Source of the DNA: Torreya grandis
Taxonomy: Eukaryota; Streptophyta; Pinopsida; Cupressales; Taxaceae
Direction of reading: 5' to 3'
Assembly (NCBI GenBank): GCA_037957365.1
Contig: JARHVA010000316.1
Coordinates: forward strand, 3,619,501-3,683,500
Length of the DNA stretch: 64,000 bases
A program made the position numbers and the translations under genes. Below, in pieces: positions 24,801 through 35,821 of the stretch. Below the pieces are notes generated by a model. It had not been told where the DNA came from. It searched no databases and saw only the letters and a program-made list of their open reading frames with translations. Each line of letters begins with the position of its first letter. The stretch's first letter is position 1.

Positions 24801-26276
24801 TGCCCACCAATTACTGCACTCACAATAGTTTTGGACTTGTGCAGACATGAGACTGCCACTTGGGGCACCTTATATGAAGCAGATCCTACCTTTGCTGATA
24901 CATATCAAGCACTTCAAAAAGGTACACATGTTTCTAATTTCTTTTTGCAAGATAATGTCCTCTGTCATATGGGACACATCTGTGTTCCAGTTGTAGAGCA
25001 ACAAAAGATGATATGGGAAGCACACTTCAGTAGGATAGCTGGACACTTTGGTATTGAGAAAACATTGGCAGTTCTTCAAAAATAGTTCTACTGGCCCCAT
25101 ATGCGAAAGGATGTGGAAAGATATCTCAAATCTTGCACCCCATGTGTGATAGCCAAGCCAACAAATAAGAAGCAAGGATTGTACATGCCATTGCTAGAAC
25201 CAACCAGGCCTTGGGAATCCATCTCAATGGATTTTCTATCAGGTTTGCCCACTTCAAAACATGGTAAGGACTATATTTTTGTGGTAGTTGATCATTTTTC
25301 AAAAATGGCTATCATGATTGCCTGTAAGAAAAATATATCTACTGAGGAAACTACTCAACTATATTTTAGTCATGTATGGCTCCATTTTGGTCTTCCCAAG
25401 TCCATTGTCTCAGATCGAGATAGCAGGTTCTTGAGCATCTTCTGGTCCACTCTATGGAAGATGATGGATACTAAGCTGATGAAGTCCACAACCTTCCATC
25501 CATAGACTGATGGTCAAATAGAGGTGGTAAACTGCTTGATTGTTCACATGATTTGGATGTACCACTCCAAACATCCATGCACATGGGATGAGGGACTTCT
25601 TTTCATACAACATGGATACAATCGGGCACTGCACAACTTGACCAAGCACAGTCCATTCCAAGTATGTTTTGGGTTCCAACCCATGGCACCAGTTGATATA
25701 GCAGTTCCATTTTCCACCATGGAATACACACCTCATGGAATATTTGAGGCAGCAAAAGCTACCAAGTTTATTGAACAAATGCAACACCTCCAGCAACAAG
25801 TTCATGACATCCTGGAGAAGATGAATCAAAAGTATAAGCAATGCCATGACAAACACAAGATTGCACACCATTTTGCTGTGGGTGACAAGGTTTGGTTGCG
25901 GCTTCAGAAGGAATGACTTGTAGGCCCACACAGAAAGATTTGGCCTCTACGATATGGTCCCTACACCATCACCAAAAGAGTTGGAGAAAATGCTTTTGAG
26001 TTGAACCTACCAGCCTACCTTGGTTTGCACCCAATATTCAATGTGAAGCTCCTAAAACCATATCATCCACCTCTCTTGGACACTTCAGTTGTAGCAGAAC
26101 AACTCGACATTGATGAACTTGATCCACATAGTTTTGCTCCAGTGGAAGAGGATCAGATTGTGGATACCTGGATAAAGACAACAAGAGGACGCTCTATTCT
26201 GCTTTATCGAGTGGTCAAAAGGGGCCAGCTTAGCCATCAAGGTGAGTGGCTCACAAAGAATCAAATCAAGAAATAA
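21885..26276 (+). pseudogene. Chromovirus gag-pol polyprotein, one frame with 15 stops
   Basis: From ATG 21885 to TAA 26274 all domains lie in the same frame with no frameshift, so gag and pol were a single polyprotein (1463 codons). Order: gag core (about 22095-22640) and a CX2HX4HX4C knuckle-like motif (22725-22766); aspartic protease DSG at 22986; RT with YLDD at 24018-24029; RNase H with DAS at 24471; integrase HHCC finger (about 25023-25145), D at 25230, D at 25413 and E at 25521, giving the D-35-E spacing; a GPY-type segment near 25950; and a chromodomain-like tail (about 26150-26270). Internal stops begin at 21948, 21969, 22242, 22758, 23223, 23244, 23448, 23619, 23988, 24066, 24210, 24699, 25083, 25503 and 25914. 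Catalytic residues are retained between the stops. Confidence 0.95.
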
Positions 26277-26325
26277 CTACCAAACCTAATGGGGAGCATT
26301 GATGCAATGGGGACCATTTATTTTC

Positions 26326-26338
26326 AAGGAGGGAGGAA
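26326..26338 (+). other. Polypurine tract
   Basis: aaggagggaggaa is an all-purine run directly abutting the 3' LTR, the expected primer for plus-strand DNA synthesis. Confidence 0.92.
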
Positions 26339-26876
26339 TGATCCAGGCATCAATTTAGGTGACAATTCGGGTGACAGTTCCACCCCAATTGATGATGAAA
26401 CTTTCGAGAGCCATAACTTTTTCACCGTAGCTCCAATTGATTCACCGTTTGAACCATTGGAAAGCTAAGAATGAGGAGAACATTGTGAAATGGAATTGAG
26501 CTCTGCTCAATGAAGTTTGACCCCCAAAAACCCAAAGGAAGTGCCTCAAATTTTAATTTTAGTAGTGCAGTCTAAAAATAGTAAGTTTCTAAAAATAGTA
26601 ATTCCTCGAATTTTGTATTGTTTTAAATATTAGAAGTCAAAACACTTCATATACCTTTAGATTGGTGACCTTCCACATCCTCCCCATGCTTTCAAATTGT
26701 GTATAAAATAAGAGGTAACCCAAAATGTGAAGACAGACATCTCTTCCCAGAGATAAGCATATATTTGTATTGCGATCTTGAGTAATACTACATCTCTTCT
26801 CAGAGAATTCATTGTTACTATGTTATTTCTATGTTATTGTGATATTTATCAACCAAAACTTCTAAGTTTTGGATCA
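26339..26876 (+). repeat. 3' LTR
   Basis: 538 bp starting TGATCC and ending GGATCA, followed by the ATGTG target-site duplication (26877-26881). It aligns with the 5' LTR throughout at about 92% identity by manual count, plus an extra 12 bases near 26365 that look like a local duplication of 'gtgaca'. Confidence 0.95.
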
Positions 26877-26881
26877 ATGTG

Positions 26882-29560
26882 GTATCTTCAATTCTTTGAT
26901 ATTATGGCAACTTGGTTGTAAGGGATTAATATAATTCCAAACAAATGACATATTTGTGTTAGATAATTTAAGTCTTCAATTTTTTTTAAAAATTACATTT
27001 TAAATTTTTTTTGGGCATTCCAGAAGTATATTTTAAGATATTGAATGACATTGTTCTTCATGTAGGTTGATATTAATTATAAAGGTAAAAGGGCTATTTT
27101 ACACACAAACACCTCTAAACATTTTTAATAGGGAAGAGGAATGATGAATTTAATCCCATTCACTATTTTAGAATTTTCACTCTTTATCCGCTTTTCTATT
27201 AAATTTATTTAAAACTTATAGCTCTAGGTTTCTAACACTCCATTATCTTTCTTATTGATAAAACTTTTTGAACATGTAATATCTTATAAATCATGCTTGT
27301 TCCAAAATTCTTACCCAGTTAACAAATTTCTCATATTATTCAATAAATTATAAACTATACATTAAATTTAAGTATGATTACATATCCATTTATATTTTTC
27401 ATAACTATTTATGAGTTTACCATGATTACTCTTTTAATTCAATTTTGGTATGCTTTGTTTTTCTCACAAATTATATTTAGTTTTGGCTAGAGTTCATGTT
27501 TGGTGTTTTAATTGAATTTCATTAATATTAAATTATTGTTGCATGTATACACACAATTGAGTGCGAAAAGTATATTAAATGTATACAATTGATCTTCATA
27601 TATGAATTTAATTATTCTTGTCATATGAATGTAAAATAAATTTCTAGTTCAAGCAAAAGATACCAAATATATTCAGTAATTTTTTTTGGATCATTAAAAA
27701 ATATAAGTTTTAGTTACAAGAATGTTATAATGTATATGGGTATTGTAGTCTACACTTAATTTGAGGGAAAATATAATATAATTTTTTTATTATTGATAAT
27801 TAGTGTAAATAATAAAAACATACTAAAAAAATATGAATTTATGGGTGCATATTTCCTCCTCCATCTTATTTTAATAAATCAATGGTGAGTAGTAACCCAA
27901 CAAAAGTTTATGTTGTAAACAATGGTGATGAATAAACAAGATTTTAATGTTTATCTTTACCTTATCCTTTATTGATTTCTCTAATTTCCCATTAGTAATT
28001 ACAATTATTTAAAGGAAAAATACTATATAATTTGAATAGATACATTCCTTATTAAAGAGGAGAGGGATTTAATGCCTCAAGAAGTCTAGTTGAGGTTGTG
28101 GAACTCAATGCGAAATAAATAAGAGGAAACAAATATATGACAATCACTCATATCAACCAAAACTCTAGTTCAAGTTGGAGGGATAGGTTACTCAGAGAGT
28201 TAGAGAGAGATAAGTTTATTGTTAATGACATTCTTTTCAATGTACATAAGAATACGAGTGTAAAATCTAATAGAGGAAGTGTTGTCTTAAATATTTTTAT
28301 TATATAAAAACAAAAATGAAATGGCCATAATATATTATAATAGTTGGGATTGGGACACCACTTGGCAAATAATTGTTGTGAATCGATATATAATACTCCC
28401 TCTCAAGGATCCAATGCTTCCCTTGTAAGGGTTGAAATTTGAAAATGAGGCTACCCATGTATGTCACCAAATAATACTCTTATTTTAAGTTAATATTTTT
28501 AAAGACATAAAAGTATCCTCCCTTGGGTTTATATCCTAAGGAATTTCAATCTACGTGCGTCAACTAGGGATTCTATAATTATGTAGATAATAATGGTATT
28601 TCTAAAGGGCCTAGAAGAGATTACATCACAAATACATTGTGGATGGATCCCGATACATTAAAATATTTTCACATGGGATGTACCCATAACTTTAAACTTA
28701 ATTTCAAATTAAATATATATAAATAATAACTATAAACTCAAACTTATGGTTCACTCAAGTCTGTCCAATGATAAAAGGGAGGATTTATATCATAACTCTC
28801 AAACGCCAATTGATTTAGGTTTCATTAAAATAATTCAAAATATATGTTCATCATGGTGATTGTTTGTTCTTTATTTTATTTATTTATATTTCCTCTTGCT
28901 ATGTCCCATCAACGTGTGGATTCTTTTTAATTTTTGGTTACCATGTTTATAAACATGAAGTTTTCATTCTAATTCAACTATCAAACATTAAATATGACTC
29001 TAATTGATCACAAAGTGTCACATGTTAAATCTATTATCATGATGAATATGTTAAGATGTTGAATCTATTTCCACCATGTTTATGGGTTGATATGATAGAT
29101 AATATGTAGACCCTTACCAACTCATCTCATCATCCATATAATGTTGTTACATTTTTTACCTTCCCTATCATTTACACATAAACTAAATACATCATTATAC
29201 ATCTATGGTATGAAAAGGGTGAATCCATAATCTCAATAATAACTAACATTAATAATGAAAACCATAATCCATCATAGAAATCATAATTTCAAATATATAT
29301 AAAATTCCATAACATCATTTCATATTAATGAGAAATATAAGATCACATAAGAAATAATCTATATATACACATGATTTAATGACCCTCCACCCTATGTTAG
29401 GTTTCCCCCTTCCTCCCAACACATACATATATTTGTATTAATAATATAAAAATTATCAATAAGTTTTATCATCAAGTGATAATAAAATACACAAGTCCAT
29501 AACTTAAGAATATTTTTGAAAAACAATCCCATGGTCTATAGAATAAGGGTTACAAGGTGA
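26882..29560. other. AT-rich intergenic stretch, nothing recognisable
   Basis: No open frame of useful length and no transposon motif was found. The DNA resumes the pre-insertion flank after the target-site duplication at 26881. Confidence 0.6.
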
Positions 29561-29569
29561 GGCACTACA

Positions 29570-30770
29570 TCCCCCCTTTAGGAAACTTTTTCCCAAAAGT
29601 TTCATGCAAATTATGAGGATAAATGAATCACTTGATTAGCCTTATGGTATCGAAGACAAATTAATCACTGATCAAGAATATTCATGGGATCAACCTTGAA
29701 TAAATTCTTATCCACTTGTAAATAATACTAAAAAATAACATGTGATGGGTAAGATATATATATTTATAGCACAAAAACATGGAAAACATAAGGCATTTAT
29801 ACACGATGGGTGGCAAGACAAGCCTATAAAAAATAAGGTCAAGTCACTCAATAATTGAATATGGCCTAATATAATATGGTGATAACTTAATTTCATGAAA
29901 AATCCACCATGTAATCTTATGTGGTTTAACATTTAACAAAACCAAGTCTCCCATGTATAAAAATATATCTATTGTATATGGATCCACATTATTTTTATAT
30001 CAATCCTATGCCTTCTTAAGGCAGTGTTGAATTTGCACAACTTTCTTATCCATTTATTTCACCATATCAATACCAATAAACACATAGTCCTAAACTTATT
30101 ACAAATCAAGGAATTTCTACAAGATCACCCATATAAAGCTACTTATTGGGCTATGTCAATAAAACTATCATAATTGATATTATATACAAATTATACCAAA
30201 CGTAGATAGTTCTCCCACTAAGTCTACTGATCCAAGACACATATTAAAAACATGTAATTTAGAACTAAAGTGACCCTTGATTTATATGCATATATCTTAA
30301 GATGGTATGCTATACCAAATTTTAGCTTTTAACCCAAAACTTCATAAAATTTGGTCCAAAATTAAGATGTAAATAAAGAATCCTTATATGAAATGATTTT
30401 AAATAGAACATCATTTAACTATGAAATATGATCCACATATAATTGGGAAGTTTCCTCAGTCTCATAGGTGTCCTTGGTCACTAATAAATGTGTGGTTTTA
30501 ATCAACTTATCCACAAATACCAAGATGAAATTATATCTATGCTGAGCTAGTGATGACCCAATAATGAAATGTATTGGCACCATATGCCATTTCCATGGAG
30601 GAATGTCATGAGGATATACAAATATTATTGGATATAAATTTTTTACCTTCAACTGATAAAATTTTAAGCATTTCTCAACATAATCTAACTCTTTTATTTC
30701 ATCCTAGGCTCAAAAAACCAATAACCAATTTACAACACAACCTAAAATAGCCTTATAAGAAATAATTAAA
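29570..30770 (-). pseudogene. Ty3/gypsy integrase remnant
   Basis: The minus strand enters at about 30765 with the integrase finger region (YVEKCLKFYQLKVKN, normally 'CxxCQxxKxxH'). An open stretch then runs from 30652: PPWKWHMVPIHFIIG (family 'PxWKWExIxMDFIxGLP'), FILVFVDKLIKTTHLL and ETSQLYVDHI. The first catalytic Asp is lost (His in 'PIHFI'). After a gap the C-terminal block follows near 29840-29750 (CLATHRV, MPYVFHVFVL, YPSHVI), then NILDQ near 29680. Similar C-terminal blocks mark Tekay/Del-type chromoviruses. The rest of this element is not seen. Confidence 0.8.
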
Positions 30771-30899
30771 TAGAATAATGTAAAAAAAAATCAATAGTTA
30801 TGGATATTAGATTATCCAAATTTGTATCTAGAAATCTCTTTTAGTTTTATACTCCTTGCTATTCTATCACTTGAGTGAATAATTTACTTGGATTTGGTT

Positions 30900-32470
30900 T
30901 TTATGGATACCAAATTCTAATCTTCTTCATCTTCACCACCCTCATGGATAGACTTCACCTCTAATCTTTATAACTCCTTTATAACATGCTCCTTATACTT
31001 GGATCCCTTCTAAAAATTAAGAACCTTCATATTCCTTACATCTATCTAAGTAGATGGAGATTAAAATTTGGTTTGTGTCCATGTAACTATAGTTCCATTA
31101 CTTTCCTTTCCTCCATGCCAGTGATCTTGATCGTGATCTTCCATATCTCCAATTTTTTAATCTTAAATATATATATCCCCTTCCTATTTCACCATTATTG
31201 TATCCTCCAAGATACCTTCATTCTCATCATTATTATTCTAGTTATGGTCTTCTTTCTCTACAATATTTCCTTCCTCAAGATCTTTTATATCTTCTTGATC
31301 AATAACTATGGCCTATTTTAGGACACCTTCCAAAAATTCAAAATTAAATTTAGCTTTATCTTCTTCCTCTTGTTGGTTTTTAAAATGAAATATTTTCTAC
31401 AACTCTTCCCCCAAGACTATACTTAGCCTTGGATCACATATTAGATGGATGAGCTCTAAAGTTTTGTTTAAATGGGGGTGATCTAGTTTATTTCTAGTTA
31501 TTGTGACAATTGGTGTCTTCTTTATCTCCTTTTGGAATTATAATGCTGAGATCTTCCTCTAGGGTCTGATCTTGGATGGAGGGTTTTCATTTTTTATCCT
31601 CCATATAAGTTTTTATTGCTTTTTAAGAGGACATAATTGAGATTTGGTTGTGTGTCCCAACTTGTATCAGTTTATACATAAAAAAGTTGTATTTTTCATA
31701 TTTAATTGGTTGATCCCTTGTTGCAAACTTGGAGGCGAGCTTGATGTTACTAGGAAGGTCTTTATCCACATTTGTGTTTACATATAACCTTGCACATATC
31801 AACATCATCCTTACCTTAGTTATTGGGACAAAAACTAAAAACTACCCAAACATTCTGGTTATTCATTGTATAACTACTTCCTACCAATAATCCAAAGAGA
31901 GACCTAGAATTATGACCCAAATTGGAGCTAGATTTTTATAGTCCTTCTTAGGGATAAACCCTTGACTCCATTTTGAAAGAGAGAGACTTTCTTTGCCCAA
32001 AAACTAGGGACCACCAAGGAGGATAGAGATGCATTCCTCTTTGTTGGAGAAGGAAAAATGAAATATCCATTTAGCATGGTAGAGATCTCTAGGTTACCTT
32101 TGGGTCTCCATTTCATGAAAGCCCAGCTTCTAAAAATATAAATGTTTGGTCTTGGGCCAAGAAATTTTCCATTCAATTTTTTTTCAAATCTCACACATGA
32201 CCTTTCAGCCACTACATCAAGAACAAAGAGATTTTGGCCCTCTTTTTTTACTAATGAATGCAAAGAGTATTGATTTTAAAATCTATCAATCATAAATTTA
32301 GGCACAAATCTCAATGGATTAACCCATGATTTAAAATATACCCCCTTTTTCTTTAATTCTTAATATATCTAAAACCCATTATTAAGATAAACCTTAATCT
32401 AAAAATTAGATATACTCACCTTTCCATGGCTGATTTGGTGTTTTAGAAGGTCTATTGGATCTCTTACCTC
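30900..32470 (-). pseudogene. LINE ORF1 fragment (DUF4283), second LINE
   Basis: The stretch 32263-31928 (111 codons open) encodes a DUF4283 domain: KLNGKFLGPRPNIYIFRSW (family 'GRFLGxxPsxxxFRxxV'), KGNLEISTMLNGYFIFPSPT (family 'NGFFLFKF') and PSFWAKKVSLFQNGVKG (family 'PWxFxGxPLxLxxW'). A second open stretch 31808-31623 continues it with ICARLYVNTNVDKDLPSNI (family 'YARxCVExDxxKxLPxxI'). A zinc knuckle is not preserved. No endonuclease or RT follows at lower coordinates, so only ORF1 is present here. The left limit (30900-31600) is low-similarity tail. Confidence 0.75.
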
Positions 32471-32520
32471 AGTCCTTCATGCTATCATCATGTCTTCCTC
32501 TCCTACATTGTGATATATGT

Positions 32521-34801
32521 TAAACTAGTGTTATAGATATATATATACATATTTTAATGTCTATGAGGTTCATATCCATTATGTCAGTTGAACCATTTCT
32601 GTGTGACTAATCATCTCCTAATGACTATATCATGAAGTCACCAACTGCCATTATTGATGATTTATGGTCTAAAATATTGAAATTGCATAGAGTAAATGGT
32701 AAATTAGAAGTGAAGTTGGATATTATGGATTGGCACATAAATTAAAAGGATACTACAATTAGTGCAGATCTAGATAAGCAATAATGATAAATTACGGTAG
32801 GATCTAGTGACCCAAATCTTCTTGGTGTGGTGTAGACTAGATAAATGTCTCCACATTTATTTCATGTCATGATAATGGCCCATAGATTATATCATAAAAA
32901 TATTCTAATTAGAGTAAGTATTACATTGTCAATAATCAAGAGAGAAAAAAACTGGTGTAAAGAAAAAAATTAGCATAACACAAGTTAATATTGTTGGATA
33001 TTTGATCCAAGTGTGTTTATTTATTATGTTGCTTAGATTAAAATAATAATGTTTGGGGAAATCATCACTTTATGTGACACCCCCATAGTTAGTATTCAAT
33101 AAATGATGTGTTAGTTAGTTAATGTACAGGTGGTTCAACCCATTGGGTAGTTACCCTCAGTAACTTACCTGAATGCCTTTTAAAAGGCATTCATTATACA
33201 AAAATAAATAAGATAGAATAATTAAATAAATTTTTTTATATTATTGTCAAATACACTATTCTTAATGTAAATTATGACTTATTGCTTCCTGTACCTTGGG
33301 CCAAAAAATATAGACACACTTTAGTACATAAAAATTGTTGGTTTTGAGAAAATCTGTGACCACTTCCCTAGTAAAAACATATGAGAGTAAAAATAATTTA
33401 TAGGTTTATGCAAATGTGTTTGTTTCATACCTTAATTTAATATCCTAAATTTATGTTATAACTTGAAACTTTATAGCCCCCTAAGTTTATATTAGAACTT
33501 GAAACCTTACGCTATGATGGTCTATTTTGCTTAATTTTTATAAAGCACCATTTACTCTTATGTCATGGATCAAGAGCTTATGTAAGTTTAAAAAATACTT
33601 CAAGGTCGTCTCTGGTATATTTTTTAAACAAGCAAGGGAATGGATTCCTTAGCATGATCTCAAGACTTAATTCAACTTGTAGACCTTTGATCAAGAGTCC
33701 ATCTTAGAAATTTAGAAAGTTGTATTTGATGTGCACCTTCACAAAATTGATGCACAACTTATTTGGTAATGTTGGTTACTCAAGTAATATGGAGAGATTA
33801 AATTAAATAGGCACATTCCAAGCTAATGATTTATTTTTAATTTTTATAATTTGAATTAGATAGAAACAAATAATGATAGATAAGTGGTAATAAACTAAAA
33901 AGAGAGGGCATCACATGAATTTTATTTCTTTAAAAAGAAGGTAAAAAACATTACATTGTATCATTACATTTTCAGCATGCCTCAGGACTGAAACTAACCC
34001 TATTATTTACATTGTTGAAAGCCACTCATATCCCCTATTTCTAAACATTCCTAATGATGTTAAAAGAGTCCCTATTACATGGTAGAAAGGGAAGGCATAC
34101 ATGATTTGGATGGAGCATAGGAGACCATCATAACATAGGGTTTCAAGTTCTAATATAAACTTAGGGGGCTCTAAGGTGTCAATTTGTAATATAAATTTAT
34201 GATATTAAATTATGTTATTGAACAAACACATTTTTATATACCTATAATTATTTTTGACTCTCATATGTTTTTACTAAGGAAGTGGTCATAGACTTACTCA
34301 AAAACAATAATTTTAATGTACTAAAGTGGGTTTGTAATATCTTATTTTATATCAATTTTTTCTCTCCGTACCAACATTTTTCCTTCATTATTGATAATGT
34401 AATCCTTACTATATTTAGAATCTAGGATCTCATAGTAATATTTGGGCCATTCTCATGGCTTGCAATAACTATGGAGACACTTCTCTGGTCTGAGCTATGC
34501 TTAGAAAATCTAGCCTCTAAATCCTATCACAGTTTGATGTTGTTGTTCATTTGGATCCACGTTAAAGGTAAAATCCTCTTAATTTACATACCAACCCGTA
34601 ATATCCAGCTTCACTTCTACATTACCATATACTCTACGTAGTTTTAGTATTGTAGCCTATAACTCATCAATAAAGATAATTAGTTAGATCATGATATAAC
34701 CATTGGGAGATGATGAATCACACATGGAAATGGTTAATTTACATAATGGTTGTGATCCTCACAACATGTAACTTATGTATACATATCTATAACACTAGTT
34801 T
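32521..34801. repeat. Large imperfect inverted repeat (arms 32521-33532 and 34112-34801)
   Basis: The right arm read on the minus strand follows the left arm from aactagtgttatagatat (32523; 34800 downward) inward to gatggtct (33516; 34129 downward). The best block is 32 bases with no mismatch (33475-33506 against 34170-34139). The left arm carries about 310 extra bases (roughly 32995-33310). The ~580-bp centre holds a fragment of the protease-like gene. Arms are diverged outside the best block, so the structure is old. Family unknown; it could be a foldback or terminal-inverted-repeat transposon, or an inverted insertion of two copies of one repeat. Confidence 0.85.
33775..34105 (-). pseudogene. 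3' fragment of the protease-like gene inside the inverted repeat
   Basis: Bases 33971-34105 align with the last ~45 codons and stop region of the intact gene (ttttcagca, attgttgaaagccactca, aacattcctaatgatgtt). Bases 33775-33970 align with its 3' flank, including aagtaatatggaga and the polyadenylation-signal area (attttatttctttaaa). It has the same orientation as the other copies. Nothing of the gene upstream of this fragment is present. Confidence 0.85.
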
Positions 34802-35520
34802 AGCAAATAACTAGGCATGCATAAATTAGATTAGAATATAATAGTCATACATCTTTCTCAAGAGTATGTCATGTAAAAAATTAACATATAAATAAAATAC
34901 ATTTAATTTTTTATTTATACATCTTTTTTTCTTTGAACTATCTTTCTCACAAAACTTTTGTACATGCACATAACTTCATCTAGAGAGTTGTCTATTGGGT
35001 CACCTCTTGGGCCCAAGATCAGTGGTATAAAATAAGGGTCTTGATGGAACTACATGAATTATTTACATCTATAGGAATCCTAACAACATGTAGAATACTC
35101 CATTACAATATATTACCAACAATGGTGCGGTTAATATGGTTGAACACACTTGAAGAGTTGATACAATGCGTTCATATAATCCTTTAACTATTTTTGATGT
35201 ATCTTCTAAATCTTGTCATGTGTATCCAAGGGATTAGATATGTGCCATCATATAAATGTTCTAACTTGAACCATTTTATATCATGACACTATATATAGTT
35301 TCTCCACAATGTACACTCATATGAGAAATACATAAAAATATGAATTATCATCAACTATCTTGTTGTCATCGAATATTGTTAAATGTAATAATGATGGTAT
35401 TTAGTGGATGATCACATGACATCTTTGGCGGATACATTTTCTATGTATAATGTATCATTGAAGTGTCCTTATTTTTTATCCACTCATTTAAGAGAAGATC
35501 ACTAAATATATTTAAATTTT
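34802..35520. other. Short stretch with no recognisable gene
   Basis: AT-rich sequence lying on the 3' side (minus-strand sense) of the gag C-terminal remnant at 35.5-35.7 kb. Protease or RT of that element would be expected here, but I could not recognise either. Confidence 0.5.
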
Positions 35521-35529
35521 TATTTCCAT

Positions 35530-35675
35530 TATGTTACAATCGAGATTGTTCTGTAGGAGTTCCCAATTTGATAATTTTATCATCTATGACATCTTGTATC
35601 TTATGTCTTATCTTGAAAAATATTTTCATTTAATGCCCTATAATCTAAAAATACTCATAATATGCATTATAGTTC
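35530..35675 (-). pseudogene. Retroelement gag C-terminal (knuckle-type) remnant
   Basis: The minus strand from 35675 reads NAYYEYF, IIGH, then FFKIRHKIQDVIDDKIIKLG. This matches the gag tail of Tat/Athila-type gypsy elements, normally 'CxYHxxxGHxxxxCxxLRxxIQxLIDxxxL'. The Cys residues are changed, but the spacing and the 'KIQDVID' helix are clear. The repeat block begins 147 bases to the right, and the rest of a gag gene lies beyond it at 41.2-42.2 kb. Confidence 0.65.
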
Positions 35676-35821
35676 CTTGGTATAGGTTTACTTAGATCAA
35701 ACTCTTATGGAAGAATGATTGTGATATGGTTAAACTTGAGTAAATTGTTTAGTAATACATGAGAAGGTGATGATAATATTGAAAACCACACCTCTTTGTT
35801 AGAACTTCCAATTTTAACTAT

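Larger units (their letters stand above)
21235..26876 (+). mobile_element. Complete but inactive Ty3/gypsy chromovirus-type LTR retrotransposon
   Basis: 5642 bp with every structural landmark: two LTRs with matching ends TGATCC and GGAT(C/T)A, a 5-bp target-site duplication ATGTG (21230-21234 and 26877-26881), a primer-binding site for initiator Met tRNA, a gag-pol frame ordered gag, protease, RT, RNase H, integrase, chromodomain-like tail, and a polypurine tract. Pol order with integrase last defines Ty3/gypsy. The LTRs differ at about 43 of 526 aligned bases by my count plus a 12-base indel, so the insertion is old. Fifteen in-frame stops kill the polyprotein. Confidence 0.97.
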
